DNA of 64,000 bases from Uruburuella testudinis (lineage in GTDB: Bacteria; Pseudomonadota; Gammaproteobacteria; Burkholderiales; Neisseriaceae): contig NZ_CP091508.1 in the NCBI RefSeq assembly GCF_022870865.1, positions 2,294,001 to 2,358,000 of the forward strand, given 5' to 3'. The position numbers and the translations under genes were made by a program. Below are positions 8,928-18,340 of this stretch, one piece after another (positions within the stretch are counted from its first letter, which is position 1; the number at the start of each line of letters is the position of its first letter). The notes beneath the pieces are model-generated. The model was not told where the DNA came from. It saw only the letters and a program-made list of their open reading frames with translations, and made no database searches.

Positions 8928-10292
8928 ATGTCTACTCCCATGCCCCGTCAAACATGGTCTAACCGTTTGACCTATATCCTCACCGTGGCCGGCGCCACCG
9001 TGGGTTTCGGCGCCACTTGGCGCTTTCCTTATTTGGTCGGCGAAAACGGCGGCGGCGCCTATGTGCTGCTGTTTTGCGCCGCCATGCTGGTTATCGGTAT
9101 TCCGATGATTTTGGTAGAAAATGTTATCGGCCGCCGCAAAGGCATGAATGCGCTGGATGCGTTCGGCGGTTCGCTCAACGGCAAACCGGTGCCGAAAATC
9201 TGGAAAACGGTGGGCTGGCTCGGCCTGGCCGGCGCATTCGGCATCATGGCTTATTATATGGTGCTGGGCGGCTGGGTCATCAGCTATATCGTCAACATTA
9301 TCGGCGGCGGTTTGCCGCTTGCCGCACCGATAAACGGCGGCGCCACCCGGGCTTTTTTTATGGAACATATCGAAAACAGCCCTTGGCAAATCGCATTTTA
9401 TACCTTGCTGTTTGTGCTGGTGAACCACTGGATTTTGGTTAAAGGTGTCATCGGCGGTATTGAAAAAGCGGCCAAATATCTGATGCCTTTGCTGTTTGTG
9501 TTTTTGATTTTTATGGTCATCCGCAACCTTACCCTGCCCGGCGCGATGGAGGGGGTTACGTTTTATCTGAAACCGGATTTCAGTAAAATCACGCCGCAGC
9601 TGTTTGTGTTTGTGTTGGGGCAGGTGTTTTTTGCCCTGAGTTTGGGCTTCGGGGTGATGATTACCTTGTCAAGTTATCTCGATAAAAAAGAAAATCTGGT
9701 GCAAACCGCCGTTATTACGGCACTGACCAACACCTTGATTGCGGTGTTGGCGGGCTTTATGATTTTCCCATCCCTGTTCAGCTTCGGCGTTGCCCCTGAT
9801 TCGGGGCCGACACTGGTGTTTCAGAGCCTGCCGATTGTGTTTTCCCATATGTGGGCAGGGCCTGTGTTTGCGGTGGTGTTTTTCTCGCTGCTGCTGATTG
9901 CGGCGCTCACCACATCGCTGACCATTTATGAAGTGCTGATTACCGCGTTGCAGGAAAAAACCCGCATGCGCCGCCGGGCAGCCATCACCCTTGTGTTGGG
10001 GCTGATTTTCCTGCTCGGCAACCTGCCTTCGATTTTAAGCTACGGGCCATGGCGGCAGATACGTTTTTTCGGCAACAATATTTTCGACAGCTTTGATTAT
10101 CTGAGCGGCAATATTCTGTTTATGCTCACCGCACTGGGCTCGGCGCTGTTTGTCGGCTTTGTGATGAAAGAGGAAGCCAAAGACGAATTGCTTCATCACG
10201 GCAACCACCGCACAGTAACCTTTTGGTTTGCCTATGTGAAATATGTTGTTCCCATTGTGATTGCCGCTATTTTCATCAGCAATCTGCTGTAA
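8928..10292 (+). CDS. Sodium-dependent transporter, NSS/SNF family
   Basis: 454 residues with about 11-12 membrane segments. The NSS hallmark lies at residues 20-45: VGFGATWRFPYLVGENGGGAY, whose backbone forms the sodium and substrate sites in LeuT homologues. The family imports amino acids or related amines with sodium; the substrate here is unknown. The start at 8928 (MSTPMPRQTWSNRL) places this motif at the normal distance; the frame extends upstream but is unconserved. A TATAAT at 8891-8896 is a plausible -10 box. No partner gene is adjacent. Confidence 0.88.
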   Translation: MSTPMPRQTWSNRLTYILTVAGATVGFGATWRFPYLVGENGGGAYVLLFCAAMLVIGIPMILVENVIGRRKGMNALDAFGGSLNGKPVPKIWKTVGWLGLAGAFGIMAYYMVLGGWVISYIVNIIGGGLPLAAPINGGATRAFFMEHIENSPWQIAFYTLLFVLVNHWILVKGVIGGIEKAAKYLMPLLFVFLIFMVIRNLTLPGAMEGVTFYLKPDFSKITPQLFVFVLGQVFFALSLGFGVMITLSSYLDKKENLVQTAVITALTNTLIAVLAGFMIFPSLFSFGVAPDSGPTLVFQSLPIVFSHMWAGPVFAVVFFSLLLIAALTTSLTIYEVLITALQEKTRMRRRAAITLVLGLIFLLGNLPSILSYGPWRQIRFFGNNIFDSFDYLSGNILFMLTALGSALFVGFVMKEEAKDELLHHGNHRTVTFWFAYVKYVVPIVIAAIFISNLL

Positions 10293-10300
10293 ATATCTTG

Positions 10301-10390
10301 AGGCCGTCTGAAAGCCATACAAAAATAAGCCGGCAACGTAATGCCTGGACACCCTAGCGGCTTATTTTTTGTATGGCTTTCAGACGGCCT
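10301..10390. terminator. Long hairpin with DUS arms and a MITE end in the loop
   Basis: Bases 10301-10332 and 10358-10390 are nearly perfect complements (about 32 bp), beginning and ending with an AG-DUS and continuing through GCCATACAAAAATAAGCC. The 25-base loop contains TGGACACCCTAG, the terminal motif of the MITE family. Located just after the NSS transporter stop. Confidence 0.7.
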
Positions 10391-10529
10391 TTCCCCTATC
10401 CCGCGCATAATATTGTATAATTTCACGCTTTTAGCGCCTATTAACAGATACACTCGGCGCATCCTGAAATTTTTATCCGATGCCGCAAACCGCCGCCTGT
10501 TTTTCAGACGGCCTTCCACACAGAATATT

Positions 10530-12932
10530 ATGGCTACCAAATCTCCTAAAGCATCTGCGAAAAGCCCGACCAAACCCACGCCCAAAGCCAACGCCAAAAC
10601 CGTGGCCGATACCAAGCTGCCGCGCCGCCCCAAAGGGGTGGTGAAAAACGATGCCAAAGCAAACCGCCCCGCCCATGTCGTCAACTTGGTCAACGATACC
10701 TTATGGCTGCTCGGTTTGGTGGCCACACTCTATATGGCGCTCTCACTTGCCAGCTTTACCATGGACGACCCGGCTTGGTCGCGCAGCGTACCCGCCGGCG
10801 ACGAGGTGCACAATCTCGGCGGCCTGTTCGGCGCTTACTTTTCAGATATCGGCTATTATCTTTTCGGCCTTTCTTTCTGGTGGTGGGTGATTGCCGCCTG
10901 TGTGTTTCTGTATAAAAACTTCCGTCCGCTGCAAACTGAAGAGCGCAAGCCCTACAACCATACCGTTGCCGCCGTGGGGTTGGCGGTATTGTTATTGTGC
11001 AGCCCGATTTTGGAAGTTTTTGCCTTTCAAAACCAACTGGCCGAAGCGCTGCCGGTCGGCGCCGGCGGCCTGCTGGGTGCGTTTGCCGCACAAGGGTTGA
11101 GCTGGCTGTTGGGAACCTCAGGCAGCCTATTGATTTTATTGGTGATTCTGCTGCTGGCGCTTTCACTGCTGGCGCAAGTATCGTGGCTCGACATTCTGGA
11201 AAGCACCGGCGCCAAGCTGGAATGGCTGTGGATGAAATTGATGCGCAAAGAACACAAATACATCAAAGAGCTGCCCGATGCCAAAACCACCCGCCGTATG
11301 GTGCGCGAAGCCAAAAACATTACCGCCGAGCCGGTAGAAAAAATCGAGGGCAGCAGCAGTAACCGCAAAGCCGTAGCCGTGTCTGTGGCGCCGCCGCCCG
11401 CTCCGGTGCAGCCGACTTTGTTTGACGACAAAGGCAATGCCGCCGAACCGCTGCCGCCGGGCGAATACAGCAAACCATCTTTAGCCCTGCTGCGCCAGCC
11501 GCAAGGCGAAGCGCCGACCATCAATCCTGATGTATTACAGCAAACTGCCGAACGCATCGAAGCCAAACTGGCCGAGTTCGGCATCGGCGTGCAAGTGGTT
11601 TCTGCCACCGCCGGCCCGGTGATTACCCGCTTTGAAATCGAGCCGGCACAAGGCGTGAAAGGCAGCCAGATTGTCGGGCTGGCCAAAGATTTGGCGCGTT
11701 CGATGTCGTTGCAGGCCGTGCGCGTGGTGGAAACCATTGCCGGTAAAAACACCATGGGCATCGAGTTGCCCAACGAGCGCCGCCAAGATGTGATGCTGAG
11801 CGAAATCCTCTCTGCCAAAGTATTTACCGATGCCAAATCCAAGCTCACCGTAGCGTTGGGGAAAGACATCGCCGGGGTGCCGGTGGTGGGCGATTTGGCA
11901 AAAATGCCGCACTTGCTGGTAGCGGGCATGACCGGCTCGGGCAAATCGGTGGGGGTTAACGGCATGATTATGTCGATGCTGTTTAAAGCCACGCCCGAAG
12001 AAGTGCGCTTTATCATGATCGACCCGAAAATGCTCGAGCTGAGTATTTACGACGGCATTCCGCACCTGCTCTGCCCGGTAGTCACCGATATGCGCGAAGC
12101 CGGTCAGGCGCTCAATTGGTGCGTGGCCGAGATGGAAAAACGCTACCGCCTGCTCTCACATGCAGGCGTGCGCAATATCGACGGCTTCAACCAAAAAGTG
12201 AAACAGGCCAAAGAAGCCGGCAAGCCGCTGCTCAACCCGTTCAGCCTCAACCCCGACGACCCCGAGCCGTTGGAAACGCTGCCGCTGATTGTGGTGGTGA
12301 TTGACGAATTGGCCGACCTGATGATGACCGAGCGCAAATCGGTGGAACAGCAAATCGCCCGACTGGCGCAAAAAGCGCGTGCCGCCGGCATTCATATGAT
12401 CGTCGCCACGCAGCGCCCGAGCGTAGACGTGGTTACCGGCCTGATTAAAGCCAACATCCCCACCCGCATGGCCTTTACCGTGCAAAGCAAAATCGACAGC
12501 CGCACCATTCTCGACCAAATGGGCGCAGACGAGCTGCTGAAATACGGCGATTCGCTGTTTCTGCAACCGGGCAACGCCGAGCCGACCCGTTTGCAGGGCG
12601 CGTTTGTGTCGGATGACGAAGTGCACCAAATTGTTGCCCACATCAAGCGCCAATCGCCCGCCAACTATATTGAAGGTCTGCTCAGCGGCGAAGCGGCGTT
12701 GGAAACCACCAATGTGGTCAACCCCAATGCCAACAGCGATGAATTGTTTGATCAAGCCGTAGCCTTTGTTTTAGAAACCCGCAAAACTTCAATTTCCTCA
12801 TTGCAACGCCAACTGCGCGTGGGCTACAACCGCGCCGCCAACCTGATGCAGGCTTTGGAAGATGCGGGCATCGTCTCTCCCGCCGATGTCGGCGGCAGCC
12901 GCCGTATTCTGGCGCAGAAAGACAATCTGTAA
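10530..12932 (+). CDS. ftsK: DNA translocase FtsK
   Basis: 800 residues. After a short Lys/Ala/Pro-rich N-terminus come about four membrane segments (residues 50-215), a linker, and the RecA-like motor with Walker [11 protein letters not shown] near residue 467 and Walker [14 protein letters not shown] near 587. The C-terminal gamma winged helix (about 738-800; [21 protein letters not shown]) reads KOPS sites. It pumps chromosome ends through the septum and activates XerCD. Start at 10530 ([11 protein letters not shown]) is preferred; the longer frame to 10341 begins inside the upstream hairpin. An AG-DUS lies just upstream. Confidence 0.95.
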   Translation: MATKSPKASAKSPTKPTPKANAKTVADTKLPRRPKGVVKNDAKANRPAHVVNLVNDTLWLLGLVATLYMALSLASFTMDDPAWSRSVPAGDEVHNLGGLFGAYFSDIGYYLFGLSFWWWVIAACVFLYKNFRPLQTEERKPYNHTVAAVGLAVLLLCSPILEVFAFQNQLAEALPVGAGGLLGAFAAQGLSWLLGTSGSLLILLVILLLALSLLAQVSWLDILESTGAKLEWLWMKLMRKEHKYIKELPDAKTTRRMVREAKNITAEPVEKIEGSSSNRKAVAVSVAPPPAPVQPTLFDDKGNAAEPLPPGEYSKPSLALLRQPQGEAPTINPDVLQQTAERIEAKLAEFGIGVQVVSATAGPVITRFEIEPAQGVKGSQIVGLAKDLARSMSLQAVRVVETIAGKNTMGIELPNERRQDVMLSEILSAKVFTDAKSKLTVALGKDIAGVPVVGDLAKMPHLLVAGMTGSGKSVGVNGMIMSMLFKATPEEVRFIMIDPKMLELSIYDGIPHLLCPVVTDMREAGQALNWCVAEMEKRYRLLSHAGVRNIDGFNQKVKQAKEAGKPLLNPFSLNPDDPEPLETLPLIVVVIDELADLMMTERKSVEQQIARLAQKARAAGIHMIVATQRPSVDVVTGLIKANIPTRMAFTVQSKIDSRTILDQMGADELLKYGDSLFLQPGNAEPTRLQGAFVSDDEVHQIVAHIKRQSPANYIEGLLSGEAALETTNVVNPNANSDELFDQAVAFVLETRKTSISSLQRQLRVGYNRAANLMQALEDAGIVSPADVGGSRRILAQKDNL

Positions 12933-12943
12933 ATATTCACCAC

Positions 12944-12971
12944 AGGCCGTCTGAAAGCTTTCAGACGGCCT
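12944..12971 (+). terminator. DUS inverted-repeat terminator after ftsK
   Basis: AGGCCGTCTGAAAG and its complement form a perfect 28-bp palindrome 11 bases after the ftsK stop. Confidence 0.8.
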
Positions 12972-13120
12972 TTCCAATCAATATTGATGATTGCAAATTA
13001 CCGGATACCGACAGATGCACGGCATTCGTTTATCCAAGCAAATAAGGTTGCTGAAGCGGCAAGATTGGCAGGAAAAACAAACGCCGGCCAGAACGCGCAA
13101 CGACAAGCACAACGGCAACC

Positions 13121-13284
13121 TAGGATGTCCGGACAATTTGTTTATGAGGGGATTTTTGCCCCTGAAAATGCAGATGCCAGGCAAAAAACACAGCAAGATT
13201 GGACATCTTGCGAGGCTTTTTAACGCAGCAGATGCGTTTTCAGGGGCAAAATACACCCGTAAATCGAATTGTCCGGACACCCTA
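13121..13284 (+). repeat. MITE-like element, copy 2
   Basis: 164 bp running from TAGGATGTCCGGACAATT to AATTGTCCGGACACCCTA. Same internal order as copy 1, and nearly identical to the reverse complement of copy 5 (60946-61110). Flanked by TA within CCTAGG/CCTAGC. Confidence 0.85.
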
Positions 13285-13447
13285 GCGCCCTCTCCTGTGA
13301 AAAAGAGGGTTAGGGAGAGGGCATAAGCCGCGAGGTTTGAATAACGGTCAGGCCGTCTGAAAATGATGGTGATGGCAAAATGCGTGGTGAAGCAAACCTG
13401 TGGTTTGCCGTCCTCTCCCCAACCCTCCCCCGCAGGGGAGGGAGCCA

Positions 13448-13526
13448 GAGTATCCTGATGTATCATCTATCATCATCTTTTTTGCACTAAAAAGTACCCA
13501 TAAATCGAATGATCAGGACACCCTGG
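13448..13526 (+). repeat. Short MITE variant (about 80 bp)
   Basis: Begins GAGTATCCTGATGTATCATC and ends AATCGAATGATCAGGACACCC. It shares its left half with the fragment at 28938-29017 and its right end with the full copies, so it looks like an internally deleted or chimeric form. Confidence 0.65.
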
Positions 13527-13698
13527 GTTGCTGAAACGGTAAGATTGGCGGAAAAATAAACGCCGGTAAAAAAAACACGCAACGGCAAAACAACGGCAGC
13601 CGAGTTCCTCTCCCGCGGAACCAGGATAGCCTGACCGTTTCCCCTTCTTCACAAAATCACGTAAGATGCCGTCTGAAAAGATTGCCAGGATAACCATC

Positions 13699-14709
13699 AT
13701 GCCCCACTTTCTGCCCGAGCCCGCCCGCCCCTTTACCCCGCAAAACCGCAGCGCCGTGTTGCTGCTCAACCTCGGCACCCCCGAAGCGCCCACCGCCCAA
13801 GCCGTTCGCCCCTACCTGCACGATTTTCTTTCCGACCCGCGCGTTGTCGAGCTGCCCAAACTATTGTGGCAACCCATTTTACGCGGCCTGGTGCTGACCT
13901 TCAGACCAAAAAAAAGCGCCCACGGCTATCAAAAAGTGTGGCTGCCCGAAGGCTCGCCGCTGGCCGTATTTACCGAACGCCAAGCCGCCGCCCTCGCCAA
14001 AGCCCTGCCCGATGTTGCCGTATGCCACGCCATGACTTACGGCGAACCGGCTGTTAAGCGCATTATTGCCGAACTGAAAGCCCAAGGCATCAACCAACTG
14101 CTGGTGCTGCCGCTGTATCCGCAATACGCCGCTTCAAGCACAGGCGCCGCGCTGGACAAAGTGTTTGAAGTATTGCTGCAACAACGCAACCAAATGAGCA
14201 TCCGCACGATAACACGCTTCTACAACGATGCCGGCTATATCGCCGCCATGAAGCAGCAAATCGAAGCCTATTGGGCGGAACACGGCCGCGGCGACAAACT
14301 GATGCTGAGTTTTCACGGCATCCCCCAAGCCAACGAAGACAAAGGCGACCCTTATTCATACGAATGCCGCCAAACCGCCACACTGCTGGCCGCCGCACTG
14401 GGTTTAAGCGAAAACGATTACATCGTCTCTTTCCAAAGCCGCTTCGGCAAAGCCAAATGGATAGAACCGAGCACGCAAACCCTGTTTGACGAACTGCCCA
14501 AACAAGGCATCACCAAGCTGGATGTCTTCTGCCCCGGTTTTGTCAGCGACTGTCTCGAAACCATGGAAGAAATCGCCATTACCGGGCGCGAACAATTTCA
14601 CGCTGCCGGCGGCACACAATACCACTACATCCCCTGCCTCAACACCAACGAAGCCTGGCTGGAAGCCTTAACCTCATTGGCGCGGCAGCACTTGCAAGGC
14701 TGGATGTAA
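13699..14709 (+). CDS. hemH: Ferrochelatase
   Basis: 336 residues. The N-terminus has AVLLLNLGTPEAP, a ferrochelatase signature. The catalytic His lies in MLSFHGIPQANEDKGDPY (about residue 206) and the conserved Glu in FVSDCLETMEEI (about 287). It inserts Fe(II) into protoporphyrin IX, the last step of haem synthesis. The start at 13699 has AGGA 8 bases upstream; a frame to 13666 would begin inside an AT-DUS. The flanking gaps are filled with repeats, so it is probably monocistronic. Confidence 0.95.
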   Translation: MPHFLPEPARPFTPQNRSAVLLLNLGTPEAPTAQAVRPYLHDFLSDPRVVELPKLLWQPILRGLVLTFRPKKSAHGYQKVWLPEGSPLAVFTERQAAALAKALPDVAVCHAMTYGEPAVKRIIAELKAQGINQLLVLPLYPQYAASSTGAALDKVFEVLLQQRNQMSIRTITRFYNDAGYIAAMKQQIEAYWAEHGRGDKLMLSFHGIPQANEDKGDPYSYECRQTATLLAAALGLSENDYIVSFQSRFGKAKWIEPSTQTLFDELPKQGITKLDVFCPGFVSDCLETMEEIAITGREQFHAAGGTQYHYIPCLNTNEAWLEALTSLARQHLQGWM

Positions 14710-14800
14710 ACCAAGCGGGCAATTTCTTTACGGCGCCCGGCTGTCGTTTTATCAGCTTTTGTCTGCTGCCACCCATCATCAATATTTCAAGCCATAATAT

Positions 14801-14839
14801 TTCAGGCCGTCTGAACCATTTCCGTTCAGACGGCCTGAA
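14801..14839 (+). terminator. DUS inverted-repeat terminator after hemH
   Basis: TTCAGGCCGTCTGAAC and its near-perfect complement around an 8-base loop, 92 bases downstream of hemH. Confidence 0.7.
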
Positions 14840-14990
14840 GTTTTTAACATATAAACATATAGCCGTTATCAGGCTGAATAAGATCTCATGCCCATTCACA
14901 GGCCGTCTGAAAAATATTTCATCACCTATTGATCACAGTAAGCCGGCTCAAGGCAATACGGTCAGGTTGGTTTGATTCGTGGCATATCAT

Positions 14991-15152
14991 TAAGGTGTCC
15001 TGACCATTCGATTTATGGGTGTATTTTGCCTCTGAAAACGCAGCTGCTGCGTTAAAAAGCCTCGCAAGATGCCCAATCTTGCTGCGTTTTGCGCCTTGCA
15101 TCTGCACTTTTATCGCAAAAAATCTGAATCATTCTGAATGGTCAGGACCCTA
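14991..15152 (-). repeat. MITE-like element, copy 3 (variant right end)
   Basis: 162 bp in the reverse orientation, from TAAGGTGTCCTGACC to GGTCAGGACCCTA, again flanked by TA. The distal 45 bases (CAAAAAATCTGAATCATTC) match the short variant at 28938-29017 rather than the other full copies, so this copy is a recombinant between subfamilies. Confidence 0.8.
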
Positions 15153-15624
15153 GGGCCTTTCTCGACCCGCTGCCACAGTAAGAATACAACCTCACCATGA
15201 ACAATAACTACATCTCTGCTACTTTAGACAACCTCACCGCTATCTCATCACAACAAGTGCTCATTACCCGATTGGCCTAAGCATGGTGCAGCACGCTTTG
15301 TTTTTACATGTATTTCCCACAGATTTTTGCCATTCGTCAAATTTATATTCACGCCCGTCCGTATAATAGCGCCAGAAAAGCCCACAGCCATATAATATTT
15401 TTAACAGAATTATTGTGTTTTATTACAGGCAAAACTAATAAACCTACACATTATCTGAATACAAACGGCTTAAAAACAGAACAAACTACCCCGCTTACCA
15501 GCTGTCCCAGCCATCACCAACGAGGAAAACAGGCCGGTAAAGCGATACAACGCAGTCAAATGATTTTTGCAAACAGGCAGCAACCCGCATTTATTTCTCA
15601 ACTTGTGTACACAAAGGATGCTTT

Positions 15625-16953
15625 ATGAACCAGTCTAAACTTCTTTTCTGGTCGATTACCGTCGCGCTGGCAGGTTTTCTGTTCGGCTTTGACACCGTTG
15701 TCATCTCCGGCGCAGACCAAGCGCTGCAAAAAATGTGGGGCAGCTCCAGCCTGTTTCACGGCGTGGTGGTGATGTCGTCCGCGCTGTGGGGCACGGTTAT
15801 CGGCGCACTTTTCGGCAGCATTCCCACCGATAAATTAGGCCGCAAAAAAACCCTGATTTGCATCGGCTTTCTCTATATTGTCGGCGCCTTGGGCTCTGCA
15901 CTGGTCTCCGACCCGTGGCTGTTTGCCGCCTTCCGTTTCCTCGGCGGCTTGGGCGTGGGGGCATCCACCATTGCCGCGCCGGCCTATGTGTCGGAAATTG
16001 CGCCGCCTGAAAAACGCGGCCGTTTGGTGGCGATGTATCAATTCAATATCGTATTCGGTATTTTGATGGCCTACCTTTCCAACTTTATGTTTACCAGCTT
16101 GGATTTGGGCGAAAACACTTGGCGCTGGATGCTCGGTATCCAAGTGGTGCCGGCAGTGCTCTACACGCTGATGGTGATGAGTGTGCCGATGTCGCCGCGC
16201 TGGCTGATGATGAAAGGCCGCTTCGACGAAGCGCGTGCGGTGTTGCTGCAAATCAACCCCGACGCCAATCTTGATGAAATGATGAGCGCAGCCAAAGCCG
16301 ACAGCGAACACAAAAAAGAAAGCCTGTGGCTGAAAAAATACCGCACACCGGTGCTGCTGGCCTTTTTGATTGCCTTTTTCAACCAAGTGTCCGGCATCAA
16401 TGCTTTCCTTTACTATGCCCCGCGTATTTTTGAAATCGCCGGCTTGGAAAAAAGCGCGGCCATGCTCAGCAGCGTGGGTATCGGCGTTGTCAACCTGATT
16501 TTCACCTTTGTCGGCCTGGCGCTGATTGATAAATTCGGCCGCCGCCAGCTGATGTATATCGGCTCATTCGGCTACATTATTTCGCTCGGCCTGGTATCGC
16601 TGGCTTTCTTCCAACACTGGCAGGGCATGGCCGTACCGCTGTTTTTCTTCCTGTTTATCGCCGCCCACGCCATCGGCCAAGGCACCGTGATTTGGGTGTT
16701 TATTTCCGAAATTTTCCCCAGCTATCTGCGCGCCCAAGGCCAATCATTGGGCAGCTCCACCCACTGGGTGTTAGCCGCCGCCATTCCCGCCGCCATCCCC
16801 TTCCTGTTTGACAGCATCGGCGCCGCTTGGGTATTTGTGGTCTTTACCGCCATGATGGTCTTGCAATTGCTGTTTGTCATGTTTATGATGCCCGAAACCA
16901 AAGGCGTGCCGCTTGAAGAATTGTCTCAATCACTGATTAAGGAAGATGCATAA
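15625..16953 (+). CDS. MFS sugar porter
   Basis: 442 residues with 12 predicted membrane segments. Sugar-porter signatures are clear: TDKLGRKK after segment 2, RFLGGLGVG, PAYVSEIAPPEKRGR, PMSPRWLM, the QVSGINAFLYYAPRIF segment of helix 7 that contacts the sugar, and the terminal PETKGVPLEEL. It imports a hexose, most likely by proton symport. Its stop overlaps the start of a PfkB-type kinase (TAATG), so uptake and phosphorylation are coupled; fructose is a reasonable guess for the substrate (inference). Confidence 0.92.
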   Translation: MNQSKLLFWSITVALAGFLFGFDTVVISGADQALQKMWGSSSLFHGVVVMSSALWGTVIGALFGSIPTDKLGRKKTLICIGFLYIVGALGSALVSDPWLFAAFRFLGGLGVGASTIAAPAYVSEIAPPEKRGRLVAMYQFNIVFGILMAYLSNFMFTSLDLGENTWRWMLGIQVVPAVLYTLMVMSVPMSPRWLMMKGRFDEARAVLLQINPDANLDEMMSAAKADSEHKKESLWLKKYRTPVLLAFLIAFFNQVSGINAFLYYAPRIFEIAGLEKSAAMLSSVGIGVVNLIFTFVGLALIDKFGRRQLMYIGSFGYIISLGLVSLAFFQHWQGMAVPLFFFLFIAAHAIGQGTVIWVFISEIFPSYLRAQGQSLGSSTHWVLAAAIPAAIPFLFDSIGAAWVFVVFTAMMVLQLLFVMFMMPETKGVPLEELSQSLIKEDA

Positions 16954-17834
16954 TGAAAGTAACCAGTTTCGGCGAAGTGCTGTGGGATGATTTTCCCGAC
17001 GGCAAAGTATTGGGTGGCGCCCCGCTCAACGTGCTCGTCCGCCTTCGCTCACTCGGCGTCGACGGCAGCATCATCAGCCGTCGCGGCGATGATGCCGACG
17101 GCGAAGAATTGTTGCGCCAGATTGAAAGCAAAAACGTCGGCACCGAGCTTTTGCAAATCGATCAAAAACAGGCCACCAGCCTGGTGAAAGTGAAGCTCGA
17201 CAGCAAAGGCAGTGCCTCTTACGACATTGTTTACCCCTGCGCGTGGGACCGCATCGAGGTGCAGCAGGAAGCGCTTGAGCGCGTGGCCGATTCCGACGCC
17301 TTCATTTACGGCAGCCTTTCCACCCGCGATGAAGTTTCCCGCGCCACGCTTGAAAAACTGGTCGAGCAGGCTAAATTTAAAATTTTCGATGTTAATCTGC
17401 GCCCGCCGCATTACGATACCGGCCGCCTGCTCGAAATGATGAAAACCGCCGATTTAATCAAGCTCAACGATGATGAGCTGCACGAGTTGGCCAAAACATA
17501 CGGTTCGAAATACAACTCGCTGGAGCAAAACATCCGCTTTTTGGCAGAGCTGAGCGGCACACCGAGAATGTGCGTAACCCTCGGCTGCCACGGCGCCATC
17601 TACTATCAAGAAGGCCTGCTTTACCATCACAGCGGCTTTCGTGTAGACGTGGCAGACACCGTCGGCTCGGGCGACAGCTTCCTCGCCGGCCTGACCTACA
17701 AGCTGCTGAATAATGCCGCACCGCAAGAAGCCGTAACCTTTGCCTGCGCACTGGGCGCACTGGTGGCTTCACACCACGGCGCCACACCGGAAATCAGTCT
17801 GCAACAAATCGAAAGCTTTATGAATCCGGCCTGA
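16953..17834 (+). CDS. PfkB-family carbohydrate kinase (fructokinase-like)
   Basis: 293-residue ribokinase/PfkB fold. The N-terminal GGAPLNVLVRLRSLGV resembles the substrate-side motif of fructokinases, and the C-terminal DTVGSGDSFLAGL carries the catalytic Asp and anion hole. It phosphorylates a free sugar with ATP, most likely fructose. The start overlaps the porter stop by one base, and the two genes form a compact import-and-phosphorylate unit. No regulator gene is next to them. Followed by a Rho-independent terminator. Confidence 0.85.
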   Translation: MKVTSFGEVLWDDFPDGKVLGGAPLNVLVRLRSLGVDGSIISRRGDDADGEELLRQIESKNVGTELLQIDQKQATSLVKVKLDSKGSASYDIVYPCAWDRIEVQQEALERVADSDAFIYGSLSTRDEVSRATLEKLVEQAKFKIFDVNLRPPHYDTGRLLEMMKTADLIKLNDDELHELAKTYGSKYNSLEQNIRFLAELSGTPRMCVTLGCHGAIYYQEGLLYHHSGFRVDVADTVGSGDSFLAGLTYKLLNNAAPQEAVTFACALGALVASHHGATPEISLQQIESFMNPA

Positions 17835-17853
17835 TGTTTCAGACGGCCTCAAA

Positions 17854-17884
17854 AAAACGGTATCCGAATAAGATACCGTTTTTT
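17854..17884 (+). terminator. Rho-independent terminator after the kinase
   Basis: AACGGTATC and GATACCGTT pair around a 7-base loop and are flanked by A and T runs. Located 20 bases after the kinase stop. Confidence 0.85.
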
Positions 17885-18083
17885 ATCGGGTATGATGCCC
17901 ATTCATAAAAAATCAATTTATACCGATTCACAAAAGTAAGCCAACAAGGCAGTGAGCCGAATACAGCACAGTTAGTTTTCCGTAAGCCAAACCCACGCTG
18001 CCATGCTGCTCACCATCATCGCCCGCAGCAATGCCGAATGGGTGTTGATCGACAAGGGCCGGTTAAGCGTTTTCCGATATATT

Positions 18084-18126
18084 CAGGCCGTCTGAAAACA
18101 GTGAAAATGCAGTTTCAGACGGCCTG
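18084..18126. repeat. Inverted AG-DUS pair
   Basis: CAGGCCGTCTGAAA and TTTCAGACGGCCTG are separated by 15 bases. Confidence 0.7.
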
Positions 18127-18206
18127 GCTTGAATGAAATTGCCGATAACGGCTGACAATGCAGATGTAGCATGAGCTCAGCCCGTGAACCTTCTGTTTGA
18201 GTTAAA

Positions 18207-18264
18207 CCCATTCACAAAAGTAATCCGGCTGCATTGACCTGCCTTATCTTACTTTTTGTGAATC
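18207..18264. repeat. Short inverted repeat with TTCACAAAAGTAA ends
   Basis: TTCACAAAAGTAA at the left and TTACTTTTTGTGAA at the right enclose about 30 bases. The same ends bracket 4643-4938, and a half copy lies near 17927. It is a second non-coding repeat family in this chromosome. Confidence 0.6.
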
Positions 18265-18297
18265 TGCTTCAATCGATAATGCTCATTTAATGCCCAC

Positions 18298-18328
18298 AAA
18301 AAATGCCTTCTCAATAGAAGGCATTTTT
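18298..18328 (-). terminator. Rho-independent terminator after metQ
   Basis: AAAAAATGCCTTC and GAAGGCATTTTT with a 6-base loop, 13 bases downstream of the metQ stop. Confidence 0.88.
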
Positions 18329-18340
18329 GATTTGCACCGA

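Larger units (their letters stand above)
12972..13698. other. Repeat-rich intergenic region upstream of hemH
   Basis: No convincing gene. It contains MITE copy 2 (13121-13284), an inverted GCCCTCTCC/GGAGAGGGC stem (13287-13322), a single AG-DUS near 13351, a second CT-rich block (13411-13441), a short MITE variant (13448-13526) and a truncated end near 13620. It resembles a landing zone for small mobile repeats. An AT-DUS at 13668-13679 lies just before hemH. Confidence 0.6.
14710..15624. other. Long intergenic region upstream of the sugar porter
   Basis: 915 bp without a convincing gene. It holds a DUS inverted pair, a lone AG-DUS near 14901, MITE copy 3 (14991-15152), a 27-codon frame at 15197-15280 without support, and an AT-rich stretch that should contain the porter promoter. 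AAAGGATG lies just before the porter start. Confidence 0.6.
17835..18340. other. Intergenic region between convergent kinase and metQ
   Basis: No gene. It holds a lone DUS (17838-17849), the kinase terminator, a partial TTCACAAAAGTAAG repeat near 17927, a DUS inverted pair, a complete short repeat of that family and the metQ terminator. A 60-bp frame near 18003 (MLLTIIARSNA) is unsupported. Confidence 0.55.

Noticed and set aside
10341..10529. N-terminal extension of FtsK
   Set aside because: It would start inside the loop of the upstream hairpin and run through a DUS; the ATG at 10530 gives the normal FtsK N-terminus.
13287..13441. CT-rich inverted blocks as gene or regulatory element
   Set aside because: CCCTCTCC-type stems of this kind are common intergenic low-complexity repeats; nothing ties them to hemH or ftsK.
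15197..15280. 27-codon frame (MNNNYISATLDNL...)
   Set aside because: No Shine-Dalgarno, no downstream gene coupling and flanked by repeats; chance frame more likely.
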